DNA of 64,000 nt from Neoechinorhynchus agilis. Taxonomy: Eukaryota > Acanthocephala. The position numbers and the translations under genes are program-made. Below the pieces are notes generated by a model. The model saw only the letters and a program-made list of their open reading frames with translations. It was not told the DNA's origin and did not search any database. Location of the stretch: the NCBI GenBank assembly GCA_051530055.1, contig CM121343.1, positions 6,820,001 through 6,884,000 on the forward strand, read 5' to 3'. Positions 33,749 to 46,700 of this stretch are shown here, in pieces. Numbering within the stretch: the first letter of the stretch is position 1; every line of letters begins with the position of its first letter.

Positions 33749-35756
33749 GGCAGCGTGGAAAAAGGAGTGTAGATATAGGGAGGTGCGAGGTCAAAGGAGG
33801 ATGAAACGAATTAGGATTACGAATGTTGTTCTCGTGTGAAAAGGGAGCGACATGTGGAAGAAATTGTGGTGGTTGGGTTGAGAGACGTTTTGATTGTTTT
33901 AAGAAAATAGTATCAAGGCATTCGATGGGAGAAGGAAGGTCAATTGTGCAAATTTTAGATGCTCTTTTGTGAAGAATTTCAAGACGACGGATTTGAGATT
34001 TGGAAAGGTTGCAAAATACGCGATAATCGTAGGTGAGGGATGGTAAGACAAAGCAGAAGTAAAATTTGTAAAGATCGGTTGAAGGGATTCCTATGCCGGA
34101 AGCTCGAGGGAGAGAGTGATGTGCGAGTCCCATTTGAATTTTGATTGAAATTGGATACTGGGAATTCTTAGGAAGATGAATCGTAGGATGTCATTTAGAA
34201 GCTCAGGGGATGATGTGGTGTTGCGGGAGAGTAAAGGGATCATTTCGATGCATTTAAAGAAATTCAGGTGGAGGTTGTGATTGGTGCAGAAATCTTTTAT
34301 ATGTGAGATTTCTTTAGAGGTTAAAGAAACGGAGAGGTGGGGCGGTGAATTGGTGATATCGTCGGCGCATGGGAAGAGTTTAGAGTTAGAGGAGAGAGGT
34401 TCGAAGTCGTTTAGCAAAATATTAAAGAAAAGTGGTGACAGCACAGCACCTTGAGGTACGCCTTTGGTGCGGGATAGGCTGATTGAGGAGGTAGAAGAGC
34501 AGTGAATGTATTGTTTGCGATTGTGAAGATAAAATTCGAGCCCGCGGATCTCCCACAAGTTGAGACCAAAGGTTCACAGAGTCGGATGCTTTCGATAAAT
34601 CCAGTCTAATGAGACGGGTGACGTTAGAAGGATTATTGTCGAGGTTGCGTAGGAGCGTGTCATAAATGCAAAGTAGGGCATCGCTTGCAGAAAATTTGGG
34701 CCTGAAGCCAAATTGTAGGGGCGATAACGTTTCGTGGAGAAGTGAAAAAAGGCGAGATTTAAAACATTTTTCGATGATTTTTGAAAGACCGGGTGGAATG
34801 GAAATTGGACGGAATGATTCAGCCGAAATAGGATGCCCTTTTTTGGAACGAGTAAAATTTTGGCAGTTTTCAGGCAAGAGGGGTAGATGCCATATAAAAA
34901 ACCGAGGTTTTTAATGTGGATAAGAGGGTCGAGAAGTTCGGGGATGATGCAGCGAAGGGTCCAGTTTGGGATTTCGGATTGAGAGGACGAATTTTTAGGT
35001 AATTTCATGAGATACTTTAGTACTTCATATGATGAAACTAAGGGGTATCGGCGAGTTGACAAGAGTTTCAGCTGTGGACGTAAAAGATTGTTTGGGGACT
35101 GATGTTGAGCAGTGATTGTAAATTGAGTCAGGGCAGAGGTTCTGATTGTTGGAATCTAGAACCTGTTTTAATTCAGTGGAGGACAAATGAGGGAATGGAT
35201 CCGGGTGGCGTAGACCACGAGATTCCTTGGCAGCCCGCCACCATGTTGAGTTGCCACCTTATCGAATTTTAGAGGAGAGGAAGTTTTTGCGGGCGATAAG
35301 TATTTTGTTAGTCAGTGCTTTTTGTGTGGAGAGTTATTGCGATAGGTTTTAGAAGATTGCCTTTGTAAAAGTTTCAGAATGGGGCTTATCCATGGAGGGT
35401 CGCGCTTTGAGATCCTAATGAAATTCTCGGGAATTGCCGAAGCTAGGAGATTTTCTATGATTGAGGTTAGGGAGGACATGGCAAAAGAAGGACCATTTGT
35501 GTTGTCAGAGTGGGATGTGCGGATGTTAGAGTTGAATAATTTTTTAAAATTTTGGATGTGATGATCACGTTTATCCAAGACGGTTAAACGGGGAGATTTC
35601 ATACTCTGAGGTGAGGTGGAAGGAGTGATATAGGCAGAATAATGGTCAGAGTTCGCGGGGAGAGGGAGTTTAGAGGCGGGTGAGCAGGCTTCGATATTTA
35701 TGAACACTTTGTCGAGGTGAGCGTCAAGACGAGTTGGAAAGTCAAGTAGTTGACCT
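33749..35756 (-). mobile_element. LINE family B (CR1/Jockey-like), decayed EN-RT linker to RT
   Basis: Successive minus-strand frames from 35707 to 33714 give PPWISPILKLLQRQ (post-endonuclease linker), SEIPNWTLRCIIPELLDPL, FRPISIPPGLSKIIEKC (RT motif 1-2), LSPLQFGFRP, RLIRLDLSKASDSVN, TKGVPQGAVLSPLFFNILLND and PCADDI (the FADD box, with C for F). A 3' region with LHKRASKIC follows. At least four frame changes interrupt it, so it is dead. It separates the two 6.35-kb units. Confidence 0.85.
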
Positions 35757-36325
35757 AAAACGATGAAATGAGTGCGTTAACGTATTTTAAACTCTTATTG
35801 AAAGAAGAGAACAACTCAATAAATGGATAAACCTTTTCAGCTTCGTTCACGTGCCTTAAAGATTAGAGTAAAAGGTGAGTTTTGCTAACTTACTGATTTC
35901 AATTTCAAGAAATGCCGAGAAGATACTCGTCGCATTGAAGAAATCACTGTTACTTTTATTTTAGATCCGCATCAAATAGATAATATAAATTAAATCGAGG
36001 CTCTCTCCGAAGATTGATTGCGCTACATAAAAATCGTTAAAAGTTTATTGTCGCCAGTAATTCGAGAATATCTCTAAAGAATACATATTTGCGTCCTCCG
36101 ACTCAATTGATTCCTCAAGCATCTTAAAAATAAGAAGGGCATTTCACGTTTCATTTTAAATATTTCCTTTTAATTCTTTTCAAGTATGTAAAAATATTCA
36201 AGTGAAAAGCCAGCATTCAACTTATTTTAATTCTGGGAATATTTTAATTGATTAAAAAATCATTCATGTCTTTTGTGAGGCGAGTGCAAAAAGATGAAAT
36301 TTATTTTTACCAAAATGACCATTTC

Positions 36326-36748
36326 TCACTCCGACAAAATCATTCTCCTTTGGTTCAAAGCGAATATAGCAATCCGAGCATGATTTGATTTTAGACCAAA
36401 TTTTTCAATCAATAAATTAATTTTTTGTGTCGTCGAATGATTTTTTAGCATCTCTTCTAAAGCAACGATCGAATCTATTCCGCTTTCTTCGAATTTATGA
36501 AGACTTCGTTTTCCTACTCCTGGAACACAAAGCAGATCCTTGTGATCGAATTCGCGATTGAGAAAGCAATCGATCTTTGCCGAAAAAAAGAATTGATCCA
36601 TGTTTGGATCCACCTCCTTACAGCATTTTTCGGATCTCGTTTCGTTTTCGGTCATCGGTGAATTCGATTTTGTCAATGATGAGCCATTAAGTGTGCATAA
36701 TGTTGCTATGACAACGCAACCGAGATGCTGGCAGTACGCGAACCCCAA
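36326..36748 (-). CDS. BAF-like helix-hairpin-helix protein, copy 3
   Basis: Open 140-codon frame, differing from copy 2 by one residue near the N-terminus (V for A). Same helix-hairpin-helix and C-terminal helix as described for 27434-27856. Confidence 0.45.
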   Translation of the reverse strand: MGFAYCQHLGCVVIATLCTLNGSSLTKSNSPMTENETRSEKCCKEVDPNMDQFFFSAKIDCFLNREFDHKDLLCVPGVGKRSLHKFEESGIDSIVALEEMLKNHSTTQKINLLIEKFGLKSNHARIAIFALNQRRMILSE

Positions 36749-37366
36749 ATTTTTCTTGAACTAGCAATGTTTTCGCAACCTACCGTTGCAACGGTTTGTG
36801 GCAGACTGTAAACCCTTTCAAGGACCTCTGCTTCTTCACATCCATCATAAACAACCAAATAAAGAAATCAACGAAGTGTCCCATAATCTACATTAGGAGG
36901 TTCCGACTAAAAGGTGGCCGCAAACGATTGTTATTCAATCTAATCTCATGCTTCCGAGACCGATCCTCCATCAAAGCTACTTTTTCTCATTTGCTAAAAG
37001 CGATACCCTAGGATCTCATCCATTACACATTTCGCCGATAAACTGAAGATCAACTTCATCAACCTGCAGTACGCCATATTCTTCAAAAAATTTATTGGTT
37101 TGTAAAGATGTTCATCATTTACTTTTTTTATAGCGAATTATCAAATAATTTATTGATTTATTTGATCAGTCTGCAAGAAGACATCCCATATTCTTCAATT
37201 AATGATGAGACGAAATGAATCTATGATTTGGATGCTCATGAAAATATGGTACGGACATCCGATAAGTAATTTGAACAACCGGAATGGTAGAGAAAGTTCT
37301 GGTTGCGAATGGGTTCAAAGTTGAGACTGATAAGAAATCGCGCTTATTGATTGGGCCTAAACACGG

Positions 37367-38174
37367 GTGCTGGATCGGTCTCAGGTTTCATTTCGCAACC
37401 TTATTCCGATCTGCCAATTGAAGGAGAAGGTAGGCGGTGCGATTTGTGGATACATTTCATCGATTCGCCAAACCAACGATAATCTTACGTCACTTATAAT
37501 TGATGATGGTACTGATCGAATGTCTGTATCATATTTTCACGAGCGTCCAGATCATCAGATTCTTTTGTTGGGTCAATTTATCGTGGTCGAACAACCGAGA
37601 CCTCGCATGTATCGATCTCTCCTCGAAATACGAACAAGACGAGTTAAGATCATTTCGGAATTTCAAGACCAATTAAAATTTCTTGAGCGTATCTTTGAAC
37701 GAACTCAAATAAATAAAAAATCTCCAGAAGTTATTGATCTGAATGAAATGACTACGGTCTCAAGGGAGTGGTTGCTCTCCAATGGACTTGGTCACTGACT
37801 CTTGAGTGCGCCCGAGAGCCAGTGATGAAAATCCAAATCATTTGATGAAATTCGGAGCTATCAATTCTGCCAACAGTAGCACTGAGGACATCTTTAATGT
37901 AACTTTAAGTTCCAAAAAACTATCGTTTCTTATCTTCGATAGGTTAAAACGCGCAACGAAACAATATCATAACGAGTGCATTCGTCCAAAACAATTGCTT
38001 CGATATTCGCCTGAATTGACGTTCCTTGGAGAAATGAATGTACTGGCGATTCTTGACCGACTGGTTCACGATGGCTTGGTAATAAGTGTGGCTCCATTCC
38101 TTTTTACACCTATGCCAGAAGTGCCGGACAATGAAATCGCAACCACGATTGTTTGTAAACTCAGCAAAAAGTAA
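37367..38174 (+). CDS. RPA32/STN1-like OB-fold plus winged-helix protein, copy 2
   Basis: Protein-identical to 28472-29279 in both frames, including the frame change near 37795. Two copies kept identical fit either recent duplication or a spliced gene; the sequence alone does not separate these. Confidence 0.5.
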
Positions 38175-38494
38175 TTTTTTATAATTTTGCATGTTTATTA
38201 AACGATGAAACCGAGAGGTTTTTGAAACATTATTATTCAAATTGTTAAAAGTAAGACGATTGTTCAGACACGGCCAAAATAAACGCTGTTGTCTTTTTGG
38301 CGAAAATGACGAAAAGAGCACATCTTCTACGAAAGCTCATGTTGAACAGTAAAACAATTTTGTTTATCGGAAAGCTTTGCTATCGATTCAGTTATCGAGT
38401 GTAAATAGCCACATCGGAGCTTTTGAGATAATCACTGCGATCAACATTTTAGATTCGATTGCCTCTTGATTTCGAAAAACATTTCCATTATATT

Positions 38495-39507
38495 CACCAA
38501 GAAATGTCTCCTCCAATTCAGCCGAATCCTTCGTGTTTAGGTCTTAGTGGGATTTTAGGCCCTGCGCTGATGCCTTCAATTAAACACATTTGAGATGGCA
38601 CTAAGCTTTCGATCTGATAATCTTTTACCCTAATTTTGTCAGAATACCTCCAAGATTCGGTGTCTTCTTCAAAAGAGGATTTGATGGGCGTTCGTGAACT
38701 TCCACTACTTGAATGCTCGTATCTTTTCTCCGGTTCTCCTTCGGTCTTGCCGGCTTTAAGTAATTCTCTTTGTTTATTTCGGTCCACAGGGGTTTCAAAT
38801 TCACCTTCACTGGTCTCTGTCGACTTCGTAGAATCATCTGGATGAAGCGATAATTGAACTATGTCGATTTTAACACCTTCACCAAGAAATGCCTTCCCCA
38901 ATTCAGCCGAATCCTTCGTTACAAGTCTTAGTGGTATTTGAGGCCTTGTTTTGATGCCTTCAATTAAACACATTTGAGATTGCATTAAGCTTTAAATCTG
39001 ATGATCTTTAACCCTAATTTTGTCAGAATACCTCCAGGATGTGGCGTGTTCTTCAAAATTGGAATTGCTGGATATGGCTATAGAATTATCTGCGGATTCT
39101 GAGCTCTCTTTGGGTGTTTTTGAACCTTGGAATTCTCAAGATAGTTTCTTATATGCACCGACTTCAATTGTATCTGCTTTACTCGTTTGATGGAACACTG
39201 GCCGAAATCCCATAGATGAGAATACCCTGCAAACCAATTGTGCTTTATCGTAAATTCTACTTTGTAAAGCCCGATTGTCTCATGGTCCTTCATGAGGTTC
39301 AGATCGCTTTCGCGCCTCATCCTATGTGCTAATCGAATTAAGCGATGATGTGTGATTTTTGATTGTTTTGACCGTTTCTTCATGTTTCAATACATTTTGG
39401 CGCTGGTTGTTTGACTTGTGCTGAAATGGCACTTGACCTCGATGAGTCTTCTTTTTCCTAATAAGACTCCCCAGTTTGATGATCGGTGAGTGTTGTGTAT
39501 CACTCAA
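38495..39507 (-). CDS. unrecognised protein with internal repeats, copy 2
   Basis: Duplicate of 29600-30612, with one visible substitution in the 101-codon frame (V for M in the KS(M/V)HIRNYL segment). Same SQMCLIEGI repeats. Confidence 0.3.
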
Positions 39508-39664
39508 GAGACGACAATTCCACTATATCCATAGATCGTATCCTACTGTGGAACTTTCTTGGCATATTCATCGTCTCCCATTTTAAGTTCAAAGAATTCT
39601 CAGTTAGATTTTACCCGCGTGGACATTCTCGTAGAAAGCAATATAAAATTCGCCGTCCTTAAAT

Positions 39665-39855
39665 CAGAGGACAGCTGGGTCGAAATCATTATTTTGTTCC
39701 CTTTGGCGTCGGGACACTCGGGTCGTTTGGTACCGCGGCGCAGGACTTGTTCAACAATTGTCCAAGAGAATCCGAGATCAGGAGCATTCCTCCTACAAAA
39801 CATAGCCAACGCCGGAAAGCTGCATCCGTCCTTTTGACCGTTACACCAGGACGGC
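39665..39855 (+). mobile_element. LINE family A ORF2 tail fragment, duplicate
   Basis: Copy of 30770-30960 carried by the 6.35-kb duplication. Confidence 0.6.
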
Positions 39856-40041
39856 AGCTGGGTTATCCAGAGGGGCGGTGGTGTGAATGTTGGTAAGATT
39901 TGGTCGAGATACCAAGCACTACTTAAATCGCCGTAAGAGATTAAAAGCTGAATATGTCAGCGTTAGGGACTGTCACGTACCAAGGTCCAAACGTGGTCCG
40001 CTACAATTCTTCGATAGTAACAAAGATGATAATTCGATCGT

Positions 40042-40995
40042 TTAAGTCAACGGGACATTGGTGAACAGAGCGTTCACATCAACCGTAAACATTTTGTAGT
40101 GCTTAACGTTAATTTTCCTGATCTCAATCGCAAACGTGGGTCCATCATTGATGTGCGAGAAAGATGTGCTTAAAATCACTGGTAATAAAGCATTGATCCT
40201 TTTGGGTAAGCGATGATTGAAAGAAATATAACTGGCTAGAATTGGACGGTACTGCAGGATGGGTTTGTGTATCTTCGGGAGGAGATAGAGAAACGCACAT
40301 TTAGCCGATGATGATCGCGTCATGTTGTAAAATTGAGGACTGATCAACGACCGGCTCAACAAATTCCTGTGAAAACCGTTAAATTTAGTTTCTCTGCTTC
40401 CAGCGGGATCTCTAGCCAGCCTCTCAAATTTGTCCGAGTTAAGAAGATCCAAAGCCCCGTTTGATAATCTTCCATGTCCACAGCTACTAAAGCACGTCCT
40501 TTGTCGGATTTACAAATCACTATTGATGGCACTTCCTTAAGGGACTTCGCAATTGCCATCTCGTCATTATCGTTGCGAACGTTCCGACTACGAGCTTTCT
40601 TGTCGTAGGCCACCATTGAACTCATCAGCTCCGGATGTGAGTTTATAAGAAGCTCTGTATCACATCGTATTTTGGTAGATCGAATCTGATGCTTCATAAT
40701 ATAGTACGGTCCCTTGTTCAGCAAATTGAGTTCCCTTGAGGAAAAGATGTGTTTTGATCCATTCGCAAAATAAAAGCACTCTTCGAATGTTCTTGGTCTT
40801 AATTGTTCAAGCTTCAGTAAGTGGTTCCAGATTAACGTACTCATTGACTCCTATGCAGTCTTTATCTTGCAAGGTACGTACCACCAACTCCCACAGCAAA
40901 GTTCGACCGTCGTTTAAGCTTCTCCATGCGGCTCCTCATTTCATGAATCCCGAATACGATCAACTTCTTGGAGAAAAATTTTTGCAGTTGCGAAT
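40042..40995 (-). mobile_element. Penelope-like element RT fragment, copy 2
   Basis: Duplicate of 31147-32100. Here one frame (40356-40844) runs from STLIWNHLLKLEQLRPRTF through the DKGRALVAVDMEDY motif, and the next (40042-40452) carries LPKIHK...RPI and LFTNVP. Confidence 0.75.
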
Positions 40996-41474
40996 CCTGA
41001 AACCCAATAATACCGGAACTGATTTTGGCACACTTAGGAGGTCACCTCGCGAAATATTTCCAATAAATAAAAATCAAATGTGCTATTGCCGGGATTATTA
41101 TCACCAAAATAATACTTTTCTAATAGTTTCAGTCAGGGCAGAGATTCTCATTAGTAGAGTCTAGTACATGCTTCAGTTCAGAGAGGACAAATTTGGGAAG
41201 TGATCAGGGTTGCATAGACCAAGAGGGTCCTTGGCGGCTCGTCACCACGTAAGATTGCAGCCTAAACGAATTTCGGAGAAAAATTAGTTTTTTTCGGGCA
41301 TGAAGTAGTTTGTTAGTTAGTGCTGTTTGTAAACGGGGAAAGTCTAGAGATTTATTGCGATGGATCTTAGATGCTTTCCTTTGAAGAGGTTTCAAGATAG
41401 AACTATCCTTGGGTGGTCAAGGTTGGATATTCTAATGAATTTCTTGGGCTTTGTCAAACTGGTGGTCGGCGGAA

Positions 41475-42217
41475 AGGTTTTTGAGAAGAGATCTCTTATT
41501 CAAACCAGCCAAATTAAGCGAACAATCAACGAAAAAACAATACTGAGTAATATATTTCATTCTAATATTGAAGACTTCTTGGGATCTTATAAGGATAGTG
41601 GCCATTTATACATTGTGATGAGCTTAATACCGACCGGCAACTTGTTTGAACATTTTCATGCAAAACGACGATTTATTGAAGACGAAAGTAGATTTGTACT
41701 AGCTCAGATTGTCCTCGCTTTGGATTACTTGCATCAAATTAGTGTTGTCCATAGGGATATTAAGGTTGAGAACATTTTGGTAGAAGATAGCGGCTATATA
41801 AAAGTAACTGATTTCGGATTCGCTAAATTACTAAACGAGAAAGCGATGACTATTTGTGGAACTCCACAATACATGGCCCCAGAAGTGTCCGGACGACTTG
41901 GATATACAACATGTTGCGATTGGTGGTCTCTTGGCGTTTTGGCATACGAGCTCAATGCAGGTTCTACGCCCCTTGTGGCATCAGATATTATAAGGATCAT
42001 TGCTAAAGCTCAATCCGGGAGGTTCAGAGTTCCTGAACATTTCTCATCCGAGCTACGGGATCTCGTCATCGGACTTTTGAAAATTAATCCAAATAGGCGA
42101 TATGGATGTGGAAATGGCGGAATTGATGGGATGAAGGCTCACAAGTTCTTCAAAGATATTGACTGGTGGAATCTGTTCCAACAAAAGGTTGCCATGATCT
42201 ATAAGCCTGGCATTTAG
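41475..42217 (+). pseudogene. PKA-like kinase domain fragment, copy 2
   Basis: The kinase part is a continuous frame, opening upstream in the LINE fragment at 41360 and ending at a stop just after KVAMIYKPGI. The motifs are those of copy 1: HRDIKVEN, DFGFAK, GTPQYMAPE, DWWSLGV. It lacks the Gly-rich loop and the C-terminal hydrophobic motif of AGC kinases, so activity is unlikely. Copy 1 carries TAT where this copy has the TAG stop. Confidence 0.75.
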
Positions 42218-43030
42218 CCGACCGATAGATTCCTTTCACAATCGTTAAATATTTGTTCAAAGGAGGCTAACCTTTCCTTGATTGTTGATGTCAAAGACAC
42301 CCCAGAATCACCGCTGGTGCAGAGGATTAAGCGCGGGAAAGCGAAGAGTCGTGTCCATGATGGCGCATAGTTCGTTTGAAGGCATTCGTTGAGGAATCCC
42401 GTAAATGCTTTGGCGACCAGATATCGCGCGCCTTTAGGGATCCGTTTCAGGACGTTCCTGGGCAGAAACCGCACGATATCAGGTATCGAAATAGAATCAG
42501 TGGTGATCTGAGAGGTCTCAGGCACTAAAGGTTCGGTTAATTGTGGTGGAGAACCAGACCCACTACAGCGGAGATCCCGGGGACCATGGAAAAACAAAAC
42601 CCCCAGATTGGTTAATTTAAAAGACCTACCGCGAACCGGACACAAACCAGTAGAGACGCGTGGGAGCCCGGCAGCGTTGGTCTTCTCAGGTTGATAATGA
42701 TCGATGATTGGCGCGTTCAAATTATCTGCGTCAGCAGCGTCGATTGTAGGCGATTTGAACACATTGTGATGTAATTTGGAATTTCTGCAAAAGCTATCCG
42801 ATGCTGAGATCGTCCTGAGCCTTCTTGGAGGTATAGGGCTGGGAGGAGAATCTGATCCGTCGCAATATCCATCATCCAAGAATAGATACTTTTCCGAAAA
42901 GATTGGCAACGACGTTGCTTGTAAGTTTTTAAAAGAATTTTATTACGACGTAGACCCCTCGTCCACAAGACTTTACTCCAGAATGAGGCATAATCTTTTT
43001 TATTTTTAAGATATAAACATCATTATTCGC
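42214..43030 (-). mobile_element. LINE family A N-terminal region (zinc-finger part), copy 2
   Basis: The frame 42909..42214 begins with a Ser/Pro-rich segment, then CPVRGRSFKLTNLGVLFFHG (a degraded CPVCGRSF..H finger as in LINE ORF N-termini), and then RFLPRNVLKRIPKGARYLVA and PSWTRLFAFPRL. Confidence 0.6.
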
Positions 43031-43041
43031 CGTCCTCGTCC

Positions 43042-43710
43042 TCAATTGTGGCCCGAATGCTTGCCGTGCTGCCTCTCCACGCGGCGATGCTGATATTTTG
43101 CACCGGTTTTTACCTGAAGGCGTCGCTTCAGATCCCTCAGGAGTTGAAGAGCCTCACTGCCAAGAGATCCGTAGGTCTCAACCCCAAAAGGCACAAATAC
43201 ATGGTCCCGGGCTAAATCGAGGTATTTCGCCGTTTTCCGTCCTTCCACAGCACTCGCTGCACCTCCAGCTTGAACCACCGAGAACTTGAGATTGCTGGCC
43301 GCGAGTGCATCGACACAAGCGGCGTCCCAGAAGAGGCATTTGCTCTCCCGCCACGGAAATGCGGTCACCCCATCAGGTCTATCCCCGTCGTCCCTACAGA
43401 GGTTGGCAGGTCGTCGCTGGAGATCGTGCGCGTTTTGCTCAGAAACATCCTCAAGCGGATCCCGAAGGGCGCTTCAGCTGAGCGACAGTCTCGAGGCAAA
43501 TACCGAAATATCTTGGACACGCCTTTTCGCATTCCAGAGACTGGTACGTCCCTCGTTACCCTCATCAAGACCGGGTGTCCCCCTTCGACAATTCGTTTGG
43601 AGAGGTCCTACGCAAAGCTCGCGTTTTTAGGGGAGATTTCTCAAAGCCACCGAATCCGAGCCGAGTTTCCACGATGTCCTTCTCCCTTAGGGATGTCGTT
43701 TTTAGTCGTT
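43042..43710 (-). mobile_element. LINE family A ORF2 C-terminal fragment
   Basis: The minus strand reads FPWRESKCLFWDAACVDALA, DHVFVPFGVETYGSLG and ALQLLRDLKRRLQ. The upstream 43370-43660 has family A N-terminal-type sequence (AFGIRLRMFLSKT-like), so the element is internally deleted. Confidence 0.7.
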
Positions 43711-43959
43711 TTTAGCCAATGGACAAAGTAGCGGTGATGAAGGATCGGTCTCGGAAGCATGAGATTAGATTGAATAACAATCGTTTGCGGCCACCTTTTA
43801 GTCGGAATCTCCGTATATAGATTATGGGACACTTCGTTGATTTCTTTATTTGGTTGTTTATGATGGATGTGAAGAACCAGAGGTCCTTGAAAGGGTTTAC
43901 AGTCTGCCACAAACCGTTTCAACGGTAGGTTGCGAAAACATTGCTAGTTCAAGAAAAAT

Positions 43960-44382
43960 TTGGGGTTCGCGTACTGCCAGCATCTCGGTTGCGTTGCCAT
44001 AGCAACATTATGCACACTTAATGGCTCATCATTGACAAAATCGAATTCACCGATGACCGAAAACGAAACGAGATCCGAAAAATGCTGTAAGGAGGTGGAT
44101 CCAAACATGGATCAATTCTTTTTTTCGGCAAAGATCGATTGCTTTCTTAATCGCGAATTCGATCACAAGGATCTGCTTTGTGTTCCAGGAGTAGGAAAAC
44201 GAAGTCTTCATAAATTCGAAGAAAGTGGAATAGATTCGATCGTTGCTTTAGAAGAGATGCTAAAAAATCATTCGACGACACAAAAAATTAATTTATTGAT
44301 TGAAAAATTTGGTCTACAATCAAATCATGCTCGGATTGCTGTATTCGCTTTGAAAAAGAGGAGAATGATTTTGTCGAAGTGA
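43960..44382 (+). CDS. BAF-like helix-hairpin-helix protein, copy 4
   Basis: Open 140-codon frame. It differs from copies 2 and 3 at a few C-terminal sites (Q for K, V for I, KK for NQ, K for E), so it is the most diverged copy but still intact. Same HhH motif PGVGKRS. Confidence 0.45.
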   Translation: MGFAYCQHLGCVAIATLCTLNGSSLTKSNSPMTENETRSEKCCKEVDPNMDQFFFSAKIDCFLNREFDHKDLLCVPGVGKRSLHKFEESGIDSIVALEEMLKNHSTTQKINLLIEKFGLQSNHARIAVFALKKRRMILSK

Positions 44383-45749
44383 GAAATTGTCATTTTGGTA
44401 AAAATAAATTTCATCTTTTTACACTCGCCTCACAAAAGACATGAATGATTTTTTAATCAATTAAAATATTCACAGAATTTAAAAAAGTTGAATGCTGGCT
44501 TTTCACTTGAATATTTTTACTTACTTGAAAAGAATTAAAAGGAAATATTTAAAATGAAACGTGAAATGTCCTTCTTATTTTTAAGATGCTGGAGGAATCA
44601 ATTGCCTCGGAGGACGCAAATATGTATTCTTTAGAGATATTCTCGAATTACTGGCGACAATAAACTTTTAACGATTTTTATGTAGCGCAATCAATCTTCG
44701 GAGAGAGCCTCGATTTAATTTATATTATCTATTTAATGCGGATCTAAAATAAAAGTAACAGTGATTTCTTCAATGCGACGAGTATCTTCTCGGCATTTCT
44801 TGAAATTGAAATCAGTAAGTTAGCAAAACTCACCTCTTACTCTAATCTTTAAGGCATGTGAACGAAGCTGAAAAGGTTTATCCATTTATTGAGTTGTTCT
44901 CTTCTTTCAATAAGAGTTTAAAATACGTTAACGCACTCATTTCATCGTTTTAGACTAAAATTCGTTATTAAAGTGAGAACGACGCTTGGCATTGCAAAAG
45001 CACAAAATCCAGAGAATTCCAAACAGATCTATAGGAAATTCAAAAAAAACCCGTAAGTCACTGTTTCGTTAACTCACAGAATTGAAGATTAATGATTAAA
45101 TTGACTACATTGAGAGCATTGAATAGACCATTAATGTATCGCTGAGCAAAATAAAAATATATCACCTGCATAGATGATCGCAAGGATAAAGTTCAAAGAA
45201 TTAATTTCGAAAATATTTATCATTACTAATGAAAGTAGTGTAGATGAAGGGGGGTGATCGCTGCGGAACTCCATATTTGGAGTAGACAGGAAAATAAAAT
45301 GATTTTGATTGAATCAAGTATTTAGCTTTGTCCGAATCATCGGAAGCATTGTTCAGATGCAATCGAATTAAAAATGTATTTAAATTCGTAATGACCTTAT
45401 TCTAAAAATGTATAAATTTAGGATTTATTGCTCGTTAGCAAAAACTGGATGTCTTCATCTTATCAATCTTCGAAAAAATTAACTGGGAAATACTTCAAAT
45501 TCGGCACAGTAGTATTGTCGCCGGATTCCACCGGTACCAAACATCAGTGGCAACACTCAAAATACTTTTTTTAAATGATTCTTAGAAAGTCACAATGTGA
45601 AATAGATTTAGGCAAATTGGATTTGTTAATCGTTACCGTTTCTGCTCCATTCTTCGATAGGATTAAGAATAGCGGCGCTTATTCTAAAGCCATCAGAAGG
45701 TAAACAAAAATATTCATGAAACCCACGAACAATACATTTACATCAGCGA

Positions 45750-46700
45750 TATAAACTTTGGTCAACAATGCATGAAAAATTGACAGATGATCTCTCAAGA
45801 TATTAAAACATTAGAAGACATGGAATTAATCCATTGCCTCCTGAGTGATACATTCATCGCTGGGGTAAGTTCTAATGGCATCCGACAGCGGCTATTGGAA
45901 TCGTCTTAAATGGACAAGATCAAAGCTTTTCAACTATCGTTAACATTGGAAGACGCTCAAGTCCAAGCCAACGATTACCAGTCACCATGGGCGGAAACGA
46001 GCGTCAATGAAACCAGTATAAAAGGGGATGGAAGTGTTCGAAATTCGAAAAAAATGGGCCGAAATGCAGATTTTTCTAGGGAAAACGACCACTTAATTCC
46101 GAATGTTATTTTATCCACAGGAGCGGCTACTTTCGTTCAGTTTGCGAGGTAATGTTTAGGGCGAAACTAAAACATAAGAGAGAAGGTTCTGAACAAACTC
46201 TTGGTTGTACAACCCTCGCTGATATATCCGTCAAATCTTGTTCATCGCTGAGAGATTCCATGATTCCGATAAACACTCACGGACTTTACTTAGGAGCATT
46301 GAATGACAGTGGAAGCTCAAAACGAAAGCGATCCAGCTGAAGTAACTACTAAGAAAGCTACGGTCGATCAAAAGGTCCAGGTAACACCTGAACGAGTAGT
46401 AACAATAGCAAAAGGAGGAAATCCATCAAAATCAATCAACCCTTTGATTCATTTCGGTAATGATAAGCCTTCTCCACCAGTGCCATCATCCCTCGTTGCT
46501 CTGAATTCGACCCATAGCATCATGCACTCCTCCATTGAGGATGGAACTCGCACCATATTTATTTCTGGTATGCCGGAAGCCCCTGTTACAAATCCTGTCG
46601 CCGCTGATGCACACAACCGCAACCAAATCCTTCGAATCGGTCAACTCCTTTCCCCGACATTCACTCTACTATTCCTCCCCCACTAACAGTTATGCGCATT
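45750..46700 (+). mobile_element. fossil LTR retroelement gag fragment (Ty3/Gypsy-like), copy 2
   Basis: Mirror image of the fossil at 25150-26100, with the same capsid-like block and Pro/Ser-rich tail. No LTRs, pol or envelope are seen. It is broken and moved with the module duplication. Confidence 0.45.

Larger units (their letters stand above)
35757..42643 (+). repeat. module B plus 6.35-kb duplication unit, copy 2
   Basis: 35757-36293 matches 18016-18578. 36294-42643 matches 27403-33748. This is the more complete version, because B is uninterrupted here while copy 1 has 540 bp of unrelated sequence in its place. Confidence 0.95.
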
